Made by a program: the position numbers and the translations under genes
Assembly (NCBI RefSeq): GCF_014066305.1
Contig: NW_023501122.1
Span: 62,001 to 126,000, forward strand
Length of the DNA: 64,000 bases
Reading direction: 5' to 3'
Origin: Letharia columbiana
Taxonomy: Eukaryota; Ascomycota; Lecanoromycetes; Lecanorales; Parmeliaceae
In this document: in pieces, positions 44,569 through 56,632 of the stretch
How the letters are laid out: each line of letters opens with the position of its first letter
Numbering within the stretch: position 1 is the stretch's first letter
The notes under the pieces: generated by a model
What the model was told of the DNA's origin: nothing
What the model saw: the letters and a program-made list of their open reading frames with translations, nothing else
Database searches by the model: none

Positions 44569-46606
44569 CTATACATGCAATCGTTGCGGGGTATCATTTT
44601 CATCCCTCTCGTTTGCTTTCCCCTTACTCCCTTCCCGATTCATACGAGAGGAATCACCCAAATTAGCAAAATCGGCACTGACGCTCTGTGATCTGATGGC
44701 AGTATGTGGACGCTCGCCGTCGACTTCTACCGCTTCCTCTGGCAACTGCGATGTCTTTAAAGGCGTAGAGCCAGTCTCTTCACCATTTGACGCTATAGTG
44801 GCTCTTTGGGATTTTGATTTGCGTAGCACTGATGGCCGTCTCCGGGTTGATGGAGATTCATGACCTCTTCGTAATTCGTCTGCAACCACGGCACTCAACG
44901 AAGATGACAATGGTGATACGTAGGGGCCTGGCGTCAATCGAGCCATGGATCGCCTTGAGAGTCTTGCAGGCCGCGTAGGCATTGACGGGCCGTTGGGCGT
45001 TGCTGGAGGGTGGGTTCGTTGTGCCTCGGACGGTAACAGTGGGGATGATATGGCACTGTCACCTAGTCGTGGTCTACTCAAGAGGGAGACGTTGCCAGTC
45101 GATTGCCGGGGGTCCTCGAGTATGGGAGACTCCGATCCAGACATCCGCGATGATGCAGTTGATGTATGTGAAAGTAGTCTGGGTGGGGTTTGTGTCGATG
45201 AGGGTCGCCTGTTCACTAGCTGTTTGGACGATCGTCGTGATCCATCGGGTCCGTCAAGAACGAAGCTGACAGATGACTTCCTTCGCGTATGGTCCTCCTC
45301 GTCCTGGTATCTCTCCTCATCCACTAGTCCTATCGTGTTCTCTTCATCGTCAAGATCGTCCGTATCTTCTCCACTATCATTTCCTGCTCTTCCGCTTGTA
45401 ATCAGATACACTCCCAAGAATGTTAACGCACAGCCTCCGAAAAATTTACCAAACCGGCTAGCATCAGCTGCCTGAAAGTCTCGGTATAATACAGCGCTTC
45501 CGATTATGACGGAAATCGTGAAGAGGACGAATTGTACAGGGATGACTTGGGTCGAATCGAACCTCTGTAGAGCACGATTAACGTATCGTATTTGGGCCAG
45601 TGCCGACACAACAAGTATGAAGACAAGGAGATATGTGATGGGGAAGGTCAGGGCGCGCCAGAGAGTATCCGATAGTAGCGATGCGACGCCTTTTGTGGAC
45701 AAGGCCGTGTAGCCTCCTGTTATTCCTGTTAGCTCTGGTTCAATCGGGCGCTTCCAAGTCATAATCACCACAGAGGGCAACAAGACCCAGATCGATCAAG
45801 ATCGTCTTCTCCCCATATTTTCCACTCGCCCACATCAGCACGATGATGAGCGCTGCCGTTATCCCCAGGTACATCTCAAACTCCCATCGCGTTATTGCTG
45901 CCCAGACATCGTGTGGTCCCATCTTCGTCTCCGAATTCTTTGCGCTGAGTACAATCGTCACTGCACCACCTATGGCAATGACCACGCCCCAAAAGTCTCG
46001 CTGCCGAAAGCGTTCGTGAAGTAAAGATGGTGCTATGATGCAATTTGATACCAAGGCGACCACACCGAGAGGCGAGACGATGGACGCAGGAGCAAACCCA
46101 TAGGCGATGAAGTTGCCAGCTTCGCCCGCAATCATCAAAACTATGCCGGCCCACCAGTAGGGGGACTTCAGGTATGTCTTCTTCTCTGCTTGAGGCTCTG
46201 GCTTTTCCGACTGCTTTACGGTAGACTCTGAAGAGCTGCGAGAGTGCGTAGATTCATTGTGCGCTCCTGGTACGTGTGTGTACTCCTGTGTAGGGTTCTG
46301 ACCGTTTGTAGGCTGTCCGTCCTCCAGTGGGGCGTTCAGGTTGGCTTTTATCCTGTCTTCTGCAATGTTGCTCTGCTGGGTCCCATAGCCCTTCTGACCA
46401 TTTTTGGTGTGCCCTGTACTCCATGGCTTCTTTCGCTCTTCCTGCTCTCGAGCGAGTCGTATGTGGGCGTAGCGCTGGATATTGAGGGCGAAGGAGATGA
46501 GAATGTTGCCAATGATGGCGGTGACGATGCCGATGAGGGAAGACCATTCCCGCAACTTGGAGCCAGTGTCACTGTCGTCAGAGACATTTAGATAGTTCCC
46601 CAACAT
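44569..46606 (-). CDS. NIPA-type magnesium transporter (DMT superfamily)
   Basis: Exons 46606-45769 and 45716-44569 encode 661 residues. The 52-base intron (donor GTGATT, branch GCTAAC, acceptor ATAACAG) restores LGLVALCGGYTALSTKGVAS across the join. About nine hydrophobic segments are seen. The first (SLIGIVTAIIGNILISFALN) is separated by a roughly 110-residue Ser/Glu-rich cytosolic loop from the NIPA core (SPYWWAGIVLMIAGEAGNF, FAPASIVSPLGVVALVSN and FRQRDFWGVVIAIGGAVTIV). After the last helix (FFGGCALTFLGVYLITSGR) comes an unusually long hydrophilic tail of about 260 residues, rich in Ser/Arg, with many possible phosphosites. Human NIPA1/2 carry Mg2+ and related cations. Substrate here is inferred; the family assignment is firm. 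Confidence 0.9.
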
Positions 46607-47185
46607 CGAGGCTGTCTAGGCGGAGCAGACTCCGTTGGAGGGGCCGTGGGAGAGACGCTGCTCGACGCCTGCTTGGGCGTACGCGTATGGCAACTCTAGC
46701 TGTTGGATGCACGATGACAAAGTCCGGATACAATCGGGCACCCCGCGTAAAATGTAAGTATCGGATATCATCAATAATGCAGAGAGACTTTCAGTATGAT
46801 GTTTACAACCCTAGTTGGCGGCGGCGAAAAGCGTCACGTTGCGAAGATCTAATTACCGACCACCCAAATGCCAGAATTTCCGACGGCTACAAAGGGGAAG
46901 GATCCTGGATGATAATCAAGTTCAACGGCTAGGTATCAAATTACATGTACCGGGCATCTCGACTATTGAGTCATACCGAAGCCCTCGAAGCAAGGTCACG
47001 GTACATAAGCCTTTTCGCACTCGCAACGTCTTAAGGCCCCCGAACAATACACTCCCTACTACACTACGCTCGTGATCATTTGCATGGCCAGCTCTCATGG
47101 ACTCAATGTATTAATGTCTGAGGTCTCGTTCGAGAACAGGTTCAAAAGCTTGTGTTTTCAAAGTGGACATCTATGATCTCTGACT
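46607..47185. other. Intergenic, nothing recognised
   Basis: It lies between the start of the NIPA-type gene and the 3' end of the MARVEL-like gene, both on the minus strand. Only short uninformative frames are present. Confidence 0.5.
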
Positions 47186-48287
47186 TCATCGGCCATAGTC
47201 ACCCTCCGGGAAATCCACCCTGCCACTACTAGCATATCCACCATGGTCAAAATCCAATGCTAAATTATGTCTCGATAGACGTCCTCCATCCTGCACTGGC
47301 AAAGGCTTCAACCCTCCCACAAATTGGCTCTCATTGGAGTGGTGAGTCTCGTACCGAGAATTGTTGGCCGAATACTGAAAGGTTGGTTGGGACTGAGGTT
47401 GCTGCGAAGATTCATAGGGGTGTCCGCCGCCATAGTAGCTGGTGTCGACGGGCACGAACTCTAGCTCGGCAGGCGCAATATGTGGTTGTTGCAGATTCCA
47501 GGTGATTGGTCCACTTGGATGGGTTGGCTCTTCTGCGTTGGCGTGCGTAAATGGGGCTTCCTCTTCGTCTGAATGATTAAGCTGCATGTTCTCATGATTG
47601 TTGAGCTTGTCACTTGTGTCCGCTGAGAAATCTGGGTCTTCGAAGGGTAGATGCTCTTCATCTTGGATGGAATAATCAGGTAAAGAACCGTTCTTTCTGT
47701 AATAGATTACACCGTAGATCGCGAAGGCAGCTGTAACGCCAAACAGCAGGCTAGGACCAGACATGAGCCATGTCGATTCGATTGCGAGGGTGCAGTGTCC
47801 CTACCATATGATGACAGCCATTATCCATGCATCCTGACCCAGCTTGCACTTGCTCACAGGCCCCCATGCGAACTTCTCACACAAACTGTCCTTGCTGTTC
47901 CAATCTTTTGCCGCATGAGATCCTTGTTCGACCCATGCTATCAGGGAGGCAAAGGCAGCGAGCCAGAGTATGGTGTAAACAATGTCGAGTACACCGTGGA
48001 CGTAGGCATTGGAAAAGCGGCGTATCCGTTGGAAAACAGGGGAAGCCGTCTGGTAGAAGAGTGCAGGTATGCAGCACCAACACTGCAGAGGCATTAGCTT
48101 TTCGTCTTGCTGAGATGACTCCTTGCTAGTTGCTTACCAGAGCAAAGTAATACCAAATCCTCCCATCAAGTTTGCCTTCCTTGGTGAGGATAGCAATGGA
48201 TATGGCCCAGGCAACAAAGATGGCCAGGGCTTGAATGGCATGAAACCCGTTTTTCGCTCGCTGATAGTACTGTGCGAACCGGATCAT
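47186..48287 (-). CDS. MARVEL-like four-helix membrane protein
   Basis: Exons 48287-48138, 48082-47805 and 47750-47186 encode 330 residues. The introns are 55 and 54 bases (GTAAGC...CTGCAG; GTAGGG...CCTAG). Splicing of the second removes a stop and yields WIMAVIICLLFGVTAAFAIY, a continuous fourth helix. Four membrane segments are seen: HAIQALAIFVAWAISIAIL; IWYYFALCWCCIPALFY; VLDIVYTILWLAAFASLIAW; and the fourth above. This spacing matches MARVEL-domain proteins of Pezizomycotina. Between TM3 and TM4 lies a loop with two cysteines (LCEKFAWGPVSKCKLG). The C-terminal tail (about 170 residues) is acidic, then Gln/Ser/Tyr-rich, and cytosolic. Such proteins act in membrane apposition and trafficking; the precise job is unknown. 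Confidence 0.85.
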
Positions 48288-48316
48288 GGCAGATATTGAC
48301 TGGTCAATCTCCTCCG

Positions 48317-48500
48317 TTATGGATTGAAGAGCTGTTGGTCAGGCCAGTGAAGTCCTTTTTGTTTTGGACAAGCTGTGAAGAATACTGCAAAGAGGCGGGG
48401 GAATCTTTGCTGTGGATCGAAGAGCTGTCGGTCAGGCCAGTGAAGTCCCTTTTGTCTTGGACAATCTGAACCAAATGCAGAGAGGCGGAGGTAAGACATG
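48317..48500. repeat. 93-bp tandem duplication upstream of the MARVEL-like gene
   Basis: Two copies begin TGGATTGAAGAGCTGTTGGT (about 48320) and TGGATCGAAGAGCTGTCGGT (about 48413). Each continues CAGGCCAGTGAAGTCC and ends with AGAGGCGG-G. They lie 30-210 bases upstream of the ATG, so in the 5' untranslated or promoter region. Confidence 0.88.
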
Positions 48501-49397
48501 TTGGAGAATGGGGCAGCAAAGGCTGCTACATTGAAATGGTCACGGCATCATTATTGATGATGCAGCAGTGGCTCAAGCAATGCTGCGAAGTGGTCGAATC
48601 TGGTGAAGCCTCACCACGACGCAATTGCCCTGCCGCAAGAGGGCTAAGAATAGAGCGAGCGCCAAGGTTTCACGGAAGGCTCTTTCGCGACTCGCCGAGT
48701 TACTTTATGTCCGTCTAGACTCCTGTTCAGTGTTCACAATCACAACGCATACTCATCTTATTACCCAACTGACTTTGCTGAGATTCACAATGTGATCAGC
48801 TTTATCATTAGTTGACGCGTGCACGAGAGTGCGATCTCCAATGCAGGACCTACCTCTCAACATCGAGCGCCCCTGTACGCGTACTGCGGCGTGGAAAAAG
48901 ATTGGCTCCCCAAAACCTCTTAAGCGATCATCCCGGCAAAAGAATGTGCCTCGACTTTCCCGACTTTCCCTCCCCCCGCATACTCCATGAAATGGCCCGT
49001 GTGACGACTGGTGCTAGGAGCATACTAGAAGCATATCGGACACTTCTACGAGTAGTTTTGTCTAATTAGTACCAAAGAGCATGGACGGTGAGCGTCTCAA
49101 TCGGGACTTTCATAGCGAACTCGAGCCTGGCGCTTTCCTTCCTCGCTTCGTGAAACAAGTCATGTTATTACCCTACTTTATTTGCCCATGGGCAGCGACA
49201 TGCCCCCGCAGCTTTCGGTCCGGATCTCGTCTGACCAGTGTCAAATCACTCGTCCCTCTCCTTGTCCAAAGGGATGCGCTGCAGCTGCTGACAGAAGCTC
49301 TGATGACTGGCATTGAGCCGCTCTGACCGACTCATCCTCGACCTTCCACAGCTCTTCTCAACTCTTGATAACCATTCTCGAAGTAGCCACCGCCAAC
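48501..49397. other. Divergent promoter region, MARVEL-like and acyl-CoA ligase genes
   Basis: The two genes start away from each other. No coding frame is convincing. It contains C-rich sequence at 48968-48985 and likely holds both promoters. Confidence 0.5.
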
Positions 49398-51388
49398 ATG
49401 GTCATACGATCCCCCTACCCAGACCTCAAAATCCCCGAGCAAGACATCCTGACCTACCTCTTCGGCTCCGAGAAATCGCTGTCCGAGACTCCGCTCTGGA
49501 TCAATGCGGCCAGCCCAGATACCTACCTCTCGTTGCGCACTGCGCTACAATGGATCAAAAGATTGGCGATAGGCCTTGACAAGTTGGGTGTGAAAAAGGG
49601 GGAGGTGCTTATGATCGTGTCCCCGAATCATATCTTCGTGCCTGTAGCGTACTTGGGAGCTGTGGGCTCTGGGCGGATTTTCAGTGGTGCCAACCCATTG
49701 TATACGGCAGATGGTAGGGAAGATCTTCGTTGATCATGCGATAGACATTGCGTGCAGGTCTGGAGTCCTACAGTATCTACAACCACATGTCTTGACAAAA
49801 TCCAGATGCGTCGATTGAGACATCTACTCTGTTTTTCTATCTACATGACCACCATGAACCATTTTCGGACTTCTATAGCACTCAGATCTGTATTGTCAAA
49901 AGGCGCGATTCATGCTTACCTCCCGTGAACAGAGTTGAGTTTCCAGATTCGGAACACAGGAGCCCGAGTTCTCTTGGTCCATCCCACCCTTCTTGACACA
50001 GCTCGGAAAGCCTCCAAAGCAGCCGGCCTTGCAGAAGATAGACTGTACCTATTCTCAGACACAGAACACAAGCCTGTCGACGGTATTCAAGATTGGCGCT
50101 CAATGCTGGGTAGCCCTCCAGATGCATCAAGATACAATCGGCCACGACTGTTAGGCTTGGAGTCGAAGAAGCAGATAGCAACAGTCAATTACTCTAGTGG
50201 CACCACAGGTCTACCCAAGGGTGTCATGGTCGTACGTCTCCCCATCCGCACCATAGTACTCCCTCTAATGAGAGTTGCCAGACCCATTACAACCTGATCG
50301 CCAACGCAGAACAGACCATGTTCCTCAAGAACGTCGAGAAACCCGAGTTCAAACGAACTGGCAAATACTCAGTCGCCGACGAGCGCTGGATCGGCTTCCT
50401 TCCACTCTATCACGCCTACGGCCAACTAAATACTATCCTCATGGCAGCAAAACTCGTCGTCCCAGTCTACATCATGTCGGCGTTTGTCTACGAAGAGATG
50501 CTTCATGTTGTTCAAAAGTACAGGATTACAGAGCTTCAAGTCGTCCCGCCTATCCTGGTCCTGATGAGCAAGCACCCTGCAACAGCCAATTATGACCTCA
50601 GCAGCATCACTAAAATCTCCTCTGGCGCTGCGCCACTATCTCAGAGTCTGCAAATGGATTGTAGGCAACGCTTTCCGGCCAATGTTGGGCAGGGTTGGGG
50701 TATGACCGAAATCACATGTACAGGGTTGGTTGCGCCAGGAGGAATTGAAGATCATACTGGAAGCGTGGGCGTCCTAATACCCAATTGCGAGATCAAATTG
50801 GTAAACGAGAATGGGAAGGAGGTGGAGATGGGGGAAAGGGGTGAAATATACATAAAGGGACCGAATGTCAGCCCAGGGTATTGGAAGAACGAAAAGGCTA
50901 CGAGGGAGACCATGCTGGAGGGTGGGTGGTTGCGGAGTGGGGATGTGGCTGTCACTGATGAAAGGGGATGGTTCTACATTGTGGACCGATTGAAGGTGAA
51001 AAGTCTCAACAAAAATACATTCGCAAATTGGCGCTGACCTTATCCACAGGAACTCATCAAAGTCTCCGGCCTTCAAGTCGCCCCCGCCGAGCTCGAAGCT
51101 GTCCTCCTTACCCATCCTGCCGTCGCCGATGCGGGCGTGGTTGGCGTCCAGGACTCCTTCGACGCTCAAGAATACCCTCGAGCTTACGTACTACTCAGTT
51201 CGAAAGGAGCAGCGAGCTCGGAAGAGATACAAGAGTGGATCAAGAGCAAGGTTGCGAAGTATAAGTATCTGACCGGTGGTGTGGTCTTCGTTGACGAAGT
51301 GCCTAAGAGTGCGACGGGCAAGATACAGAGGAAGACTTTGAGGGAGTGGGCCAAGAAGGATGGGCAGCAGGGAAGGACGAAGCTATGA
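49398..51388 (+). CDS. Acyl-CoA synthetase / 4-coumarate-CoA ligase-like enzyme
   Basis: Four exons, 49398-49713, 49933-50231, 50282-50995 and 51050-51388, encode 555 residues. Junctions restore ANPLYTAD-ELSFQIRNTGA, KGVMV-THYNLIANAEQ and IVDRLK-ELIKVSGLQV; introns 2 and 3 (50 and 54 bases) have clear branch sites, intron 1 (219 bases) is long. The adenylate-forming signature is YSSGTTGLPKGVM; further motifs are GQGWGMTE, GWLRSGDVA and the catalytic lysine region PKSATGKIQRKTLREW. The substrate (phenylpropanoid, medium-chain or other carboxylic acid) cannot be told from sequence by eye. The protein ends TKL, a weak variant of the peroxisomal PTS1 tripeptide, so peroxisomal location is possible. 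The start was chosen because MVIRSPYPDLKIP is the usual opening of this group. Confidence 0.9.
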
Positions 51389-51425
51389 CAAGCGAATCTC
51401 GCCTTGACGGAAACCCAGCAGCATC

Positions 51426-51452
<27 letters not shown>
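51426..51452. repeat. (CA)n microsatellite
   Basis: An uninterrupted CA run of 13 units, followed by CGCACAGAGG and a GA-rich tail. It begins 38 bases after the ligase stop codon, so probably in the 3' untranslated region. Confidence 0.95.
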
Positions 51453-51457
<5 letters not shown>

Positions 51458-52580
51458 GAGGTAGAGAGAGAGAGCGAGCGTATTCCGCTTGGAGGCTACT
51501 AGCGTCAGAATCTTCAATTCATTTTAGATATCATCTTGGTGCCCCCGGAAGGCTATCTGGATTTCGGGTGTGGCATTTTCCCTTTCAATTATAATCACGC
51601 CAGCGAAATCAGTCATATCTTCCATTGTTTGAGATCATTCTTCTCGACCGGGCCAACGGTAACTTCTACGACGCCTACAATTGGATTTTCAACATGGCAT
51701 CTGTGTCCTTGCTGGTAGTCCAACTTGATGCAATTCTCCTCGCCGAGCGTAGCACGGAGCCATCTCCCTCATCGTAGCTTTCTTCTCCAACTATTCCTCA
51801 GCAGGTTGCCTCCCGCAATTACATCTGTACACTACGAAACCCCATGCGGAATGCACCCTCCCACCGCTCCCCTTGTGATCCCCAACCTCAAGTCTTCCCC
51901 CGCCACCACTGCGTCCTCTCTCCTCGTTCCGTGCGTTATGTCCGGTCCCCCCCTGTTCTCCCATTTCGGTCTCGGTTGTCGATTCTCCGAATTCGGATCC
52001 TTCTTCTGCACTGCCGCCCCGTCTCATCTTGACCCCATCCTTTCTCTCCCTTCCTCTCGCTTGCTGCCGTATGCGCCCTGTCTCAAACCTTCTCCCCCCC
52101 CCCGAACACCGCACTCACGACATCCTCGCAGTCACTCTACTCACATCCCACATACGAGCGTCGTCCACTACATTTAACTATCCGTCTCCGCTCAAGACGG
52201 CTTTGGGAATGGGAATCCTCGTATACGCCGCTCGTTCTGCGTGCGCGCGGGCCGGTGCGCTTACCTACTTAAGGTACTTTACTTTAGGTCTCGTGTGCGG
52301 GTGTGTGCGCTGGCTCCAACGTACGAGTATACGAGTGTGTGGAACGTTATCTACTTTTATTGGACTAGCTGCGCGGTAGGAGGTTGTTGGATGGGGTTGA
52401 CTTGTCGGGGATTTTGAGGATGAGGATGGGGATGGGGTATTGGTGGGGGAGATTTTGTGGTGGAGATGGTGTGGTTGGGTGGTTGTTGGCTGTAGCTAGT
52501 AGGTCGTACACTTCTCTCTGAGCATTACCCGTGTTGCCTATCGGACGTTGTAACTAGGTAAGTAGGTTGGAAGGGAGGCA

Positions 52581-52611
52581 CTAGGTAGGTAGGTGCCTAG
52601 GTAGGTAGGTA
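52581..52611. repeat. TAGG-type tetranucleotide repeat
   Basis: CTAGGTAGGTAGGTGCC and CTAGGTAGGTAGGTAG follow each other, with one interruption; the two halves also form a short CCTAGG palindrome. Confidence 0.85.
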
Positions 52612-53952
52612 GCGGTGAGGGTGAGGCTCTTGTCTCTCTAAATTGTTTAGCTTACTTCGACACGTAGAGTAGAGTTCCAAGCACGCGATGATGTGTTGTG
52701 TTGTTTGTTTCCGGTTTTTAATGCTGGGCCAGTAAGCGAACCCTAGATACACCCAAGTCCCAATATCTTAACAGCAATAATACCTGTGACACAACTTTCT
52801 ATACCAAACCTGTAGCACTTGATCGCGTGAAACAAGTCTTACAGCAGGTCATTCCTCAAGATCTATGTAGCCAAAACAAAGTTATCAGGGCATGAATTGA
52901 TTGGGTGATCTTCGGCTGACCATTAAAACCGTCTTGCCTACCCACTCAGATATTCCCATAGCTCTTCCACAATCTAACCGGGTGGGTACCTCGGTACCTC
53001 CTCTCCCCGATCTCGCCCCCCTCCCCACGATCCTCGCCCTCTTGCCCAGCCCCGCACTTTCGATTCCGGCAGGGATGACACGTCGTTTTGTCTTTCTTGG
53101 AGGAATTCTTTCCGCACGTTTGACCCCGGAGCGGGGGTTTTGCCGAGACCATCGTGACGGCTGGAGGAATGGGGTCCAGGCCATGCATACTCCGGCCCGA
53201 TTGACTTCTGACGTGGGATTCTTTTTTTTTCTCTTTTTCATCCTTCTTGGGCTTGGGGAACGAACGGGTGGTTCGATTGGTGGGGGTCCTTGTGATTGCC
53301 GTGCGTGCCTTTATGCTTGCTTGGTTGATTGATTGGTGGTGTAGAGTATATAGGTAGGTCGTAGTCGTACATACAGTAGGAGAAAAGGTGAGATGGGTAG
53401 GGCATTACTCTACTCTACTCTACATTCGAACGTGCGGAAAACAAAAAAGGGCTTCCGCTTCCACGTTGCCGGCAGCGGGGTCGCCCAAGTCAGATTGAGG
53501 GAGCGATCGAGGGGGGAAGGGGGAAAGATATCGTGACCTGCGGGCTTAGAGCGTGCGTGGGGGGATTTTTGTGCTTGGGTGCAGTTCATCGACTGCGTGG
53601 CGACCGGGGAGAGCGATCTGAGCCGAGGATGCATGTGACGGTTGAAGGAGGCAAGAGTGATCGCTGGTTGGGATCATAGTCCATGAGTTGAGGGCCGTTG
53701 CGACGTGCAAGATGAAGTGTATTAAACATGGTTATTAGGCCTATGAAGCAAAAGACGTCTATTGATACACGCACGCAGGGCACTCATAAGCCACCAGGGT
53801 ATTCGCTGTCGCTATGCTCCCTCGACGTAGATAAAAATTGCCGCTTCTATTGCCATTCATCGTCAAAAATAAGCTGATACGTGTCCGATTCATCGACCCG
53901 ACCCAAGAGCTGTTGCATGCAGTCGAGCTTTGAGTTTTAGTCTCTGTTCATT

Positions 53953-55238
53953 TCAATCACCGTGTTCTCGAGGTTGATAGGAAGCTGGAGGTTGATAGGA
54001 AGCTGGAGGTGGGGTAAGTAAAGGAGTAGGCGGTGTAAACGAAGCTCCAAAATTCGACGCTGCAGCAGGCGCTTGCCCTTGCCTGATTTCTTCGTCGGCT
54101 GACAGTCCCCTCTCTTCATCCACCACCTTGCCCGTTTCCCTGTTGCTTCGAGTCGGGTCCTCCGGACGTTTGTCATCGAAGATCTGTTCTTCAGAGGCGA
54201 TCGGCATGCCCTCCATGCTCGCCAATTCCTTATCCGATCCTGCATCCTTTTGCGTCCTGGAGTAGTCCCCTGGCCCATGGCTGTTGTTTGGGATGAAGAA
54301 GCGCCTATCGATTCGCACGATCACGTAGAAGTAAACGACTATGATCTCGACCCCAAAGTTGAAGATGTAGAAGCATGCTTTGCTCTGGTAGCCGGCTGGG
54401 TCGGCCCTTGGCCTTTCCCCACCCGCGTAGTTGACACCTGCGCGGAAACATGCACCTGAGCTGAGGATACAGGAAGCCAGGAGCAGAATTCCTATCTTGT
54501 GCCTGAACCTCCCGCTGCCGAATTTCTCCACACGAGTCTTGAGAGGTATGACAAGGCCGCCGACGACGAGCAGGACAGGTAGGAAGGAGACGAAGGCGTA
54601 CAAGGTCTGGCCGTAGAGCTGGATGTCGTGGTCGATGCGTCTTGTGTTCAGGTTGAGCGTGTAGGACTGCTGGATGACGGAGGTGATGAGAGCGACCAGA
54701 CTGACGACGATGAGGACGTACAGGCCGACGAATGAGTAGTGGAAGATGGGATGCCAGCCTGCGTTGGGATGAGAGGACCTAACTATGCGTTGGGCAAAGA
54801 GGAGATTGATTATGAAGAGCAGGACCACTCCTGCGGCGACGAAGATGTTGGCGGCAATGGCTAATCTGCCATTGTGGGGGTAGACGGCCCATACGATGCG
54901 CAACGAGGTGGTGACCAGTCTTGACATGCAGAAGCCGAACAACATGCCGGAGATGATGAACTTGTGCCCTCTTTTTTGGTTCACTTGAAAGATGGCCATG
55001 TGGCATGCAGCGCCGATCATATACATGACAAGAAAGACGGCACATATTGGGACATCGAGGCCGATTGTAGGTGAACCGCCGAGGGCTGAGGTGGTCGCTG
55101 GGTAGGGAGGAGACATGGGCATTTTGCTCATCGTGGCCGCCTGATATGGAACGTGTCAGTCGCGGCTCATGGTACGGAGATGGGTCGGTGTATCAGAAGC
55201 AAACTCACCTGTCTGGCCTGGAGCATTGCAGAAGCCAT
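53953..55238 (-). CDS. Seven-helix membrane protein, DUF3112-like
   Basis: The main exon (55140-53953) is open to a TGA; the obvious ATG is at 55131 (MSKMPMSPPYPATTS, 392 residues). A 68-base intron with good signals (GTGAGT...ATATCAG, 55208-55141) links in phase to a 10-codon exon from the ATG at 55238 (MASAMLQARQ), giving 405 residues. Either start is possible. Seven hydrophobic segments are seen, among them VPICAVFLVMYMIGAACHM, AANIFVAAGVVLLFIINLLF, LYVLIVVSLVALITSVI and FYIFNFGVEIIVVYFYVIV. Loops and order resemble the fungal DUF3112 / RTA1-like group, sometimes labelled GPCR-like. The cytosolic tail of about 110 residues is acidic and ends with a duplicated PASYQP hexapeptide encoded by an 18-bp direct repeat (about 53972-54008). 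Function unknown. Confidence 0.8.
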
Positions 55239-56632
55239 TATCAGAGGCGGTAGTGCAAGTGTTGAATCTGTAGCGGGTGCTAGAGTCTACGGCAGACGAT
55301 GGGAAGCGAGGCAAGAGGTGGAGGGATTTGCACCGGCGGTCATAGCCGATTCATATACGGAATGAAGGCTCGTCCTTCGGCATCGGGTTAAGAGAATTGT
55401 AGGAAATGTAGCTTGTTGATTAATAAGCCTTAGAGAAAGAGATAGGGGCGGAAGTGACTGACGCTTGTTTAGAAGTAGGGGCGGAAAGGATTATTTGTAT
55501 CTTTGTCCGTGTTGGTTGGTTGGGGGGGGGCATCACAGGGTATAGGGACCGTTTGCAGCATGATCAGTCTGCAGCAGCCACAGCTGCAGCCAGCAACGGG
55601 CAAGACAACAAGAAAGGATACAGAATAAGTCCGACAGTCCGAAAGTAAATGCCGGGCACTCAATACAGTATGCGTAAAGTACCAGTCAATTTAACACTTT
55701 CAAGTAAAAGGAGGGCTGGAGCGGCAATAATGCGATTGGTTAAAGATATCTGTCGAGGGGTAAACTGAGGAAAAAAATAAAAGAATTAAGGCCGATAGCC
55801 GACGAGTGTGGTTCAATTTTGGTCTGGGTCGCAAAGGAACGAGCCGTTTAAACCGCCCACAGGGCAAGAAAGTAAGACAAGCGATTAACACTACGACACT
55901 TGGCACTCGGATCGTGGCTTCTCATTGGTTGCCAAGCATCTGCACCAAGGCCCGTCTCGGTCCTTATTAAACAGCGAACGGACCCGCGGGGCATTTCTTC
56001 CCCTTCTTTTTTCCTGCTCCCATCCACTACATGTAAATAATAATGATGACACGAGATCAAGATCAGTGTCCACTGCGCCTATCATTATCATATCGTATTT
56101 ATAATTATTTTATTTGCACATTTGCACATTGCATCGTGTTTCATCATCCGTCCAGATCCCTTAATGCATCATCATTGGCAATCAAGCATCTTCCCGCGCC
56201 TACGCTATTTACACATATGGAGGGGGAGGGGGGGGCTACACAGCCACATAGCCTTCTTGCTACATATGCGTACATCCTACACAGGATTACGAATACGACA
56301 GGCACACTGTAGATAGAGTGGCTGCAGCACCAACAGTAACACGACGTCCAGTCTTGCCCGGCCGACCGGGCACTCCTATAAGGATTTGCATGTTTCGAAC
56401 AATCATGGGCTTGGCGCTTGTACCGTGGCTGCGCGGCGCCCACTGCGACGCGGCCAATAACATACTACCGTATAGCGACCGAGTCGTGCATACTCCGTAG
56501 TCGCATTTGAATCACTCGTGTAACAACAATCTCCATGAACTCGGACCGCACTCTCGCGGTAAATGCCAGGTGGATGATATATACATGTACCGCATCGTAC
56601 GCGTGTTATCGCCAGAGACCTCGTGCACCTCA
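55239..56632. other. Intergenic, nothing recognised
   Basis: It lies between the DUF3112-like gene start and the 3' end of the amine oxidase. It contains a G9 run near 55523-55531, GCAGCAGCC-type repeats (55566-55590) and another G-run near 56221-56236. No gene is supported. Confidence 0.5.

Larger units (their letters stand above)
51389..53952. other. Long convergent intergenic region with simple repeats
   Basis: About 2.5 kb lies between two gene 3' ends. It is rich in simple sequence: a (CA)n run at 51426-51452, C/T-rich stretches through 51800-52100, TAGG repeats near 52580-52611, and GT-rich sequence at 52400-52500. Open frames here are low-complexity (Pro/Ser/His) and I support none. 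A non-coding transcript or an intron-dense gene cannot be excluded. Confidence 0.5.

Noticed and set aside
51725..52177. 150-codon Pro/Ser/His-rich plus-strand frame
   Set aside because: It lies in C/T-rich simple sequence with no domain, signal peptide or splice context.
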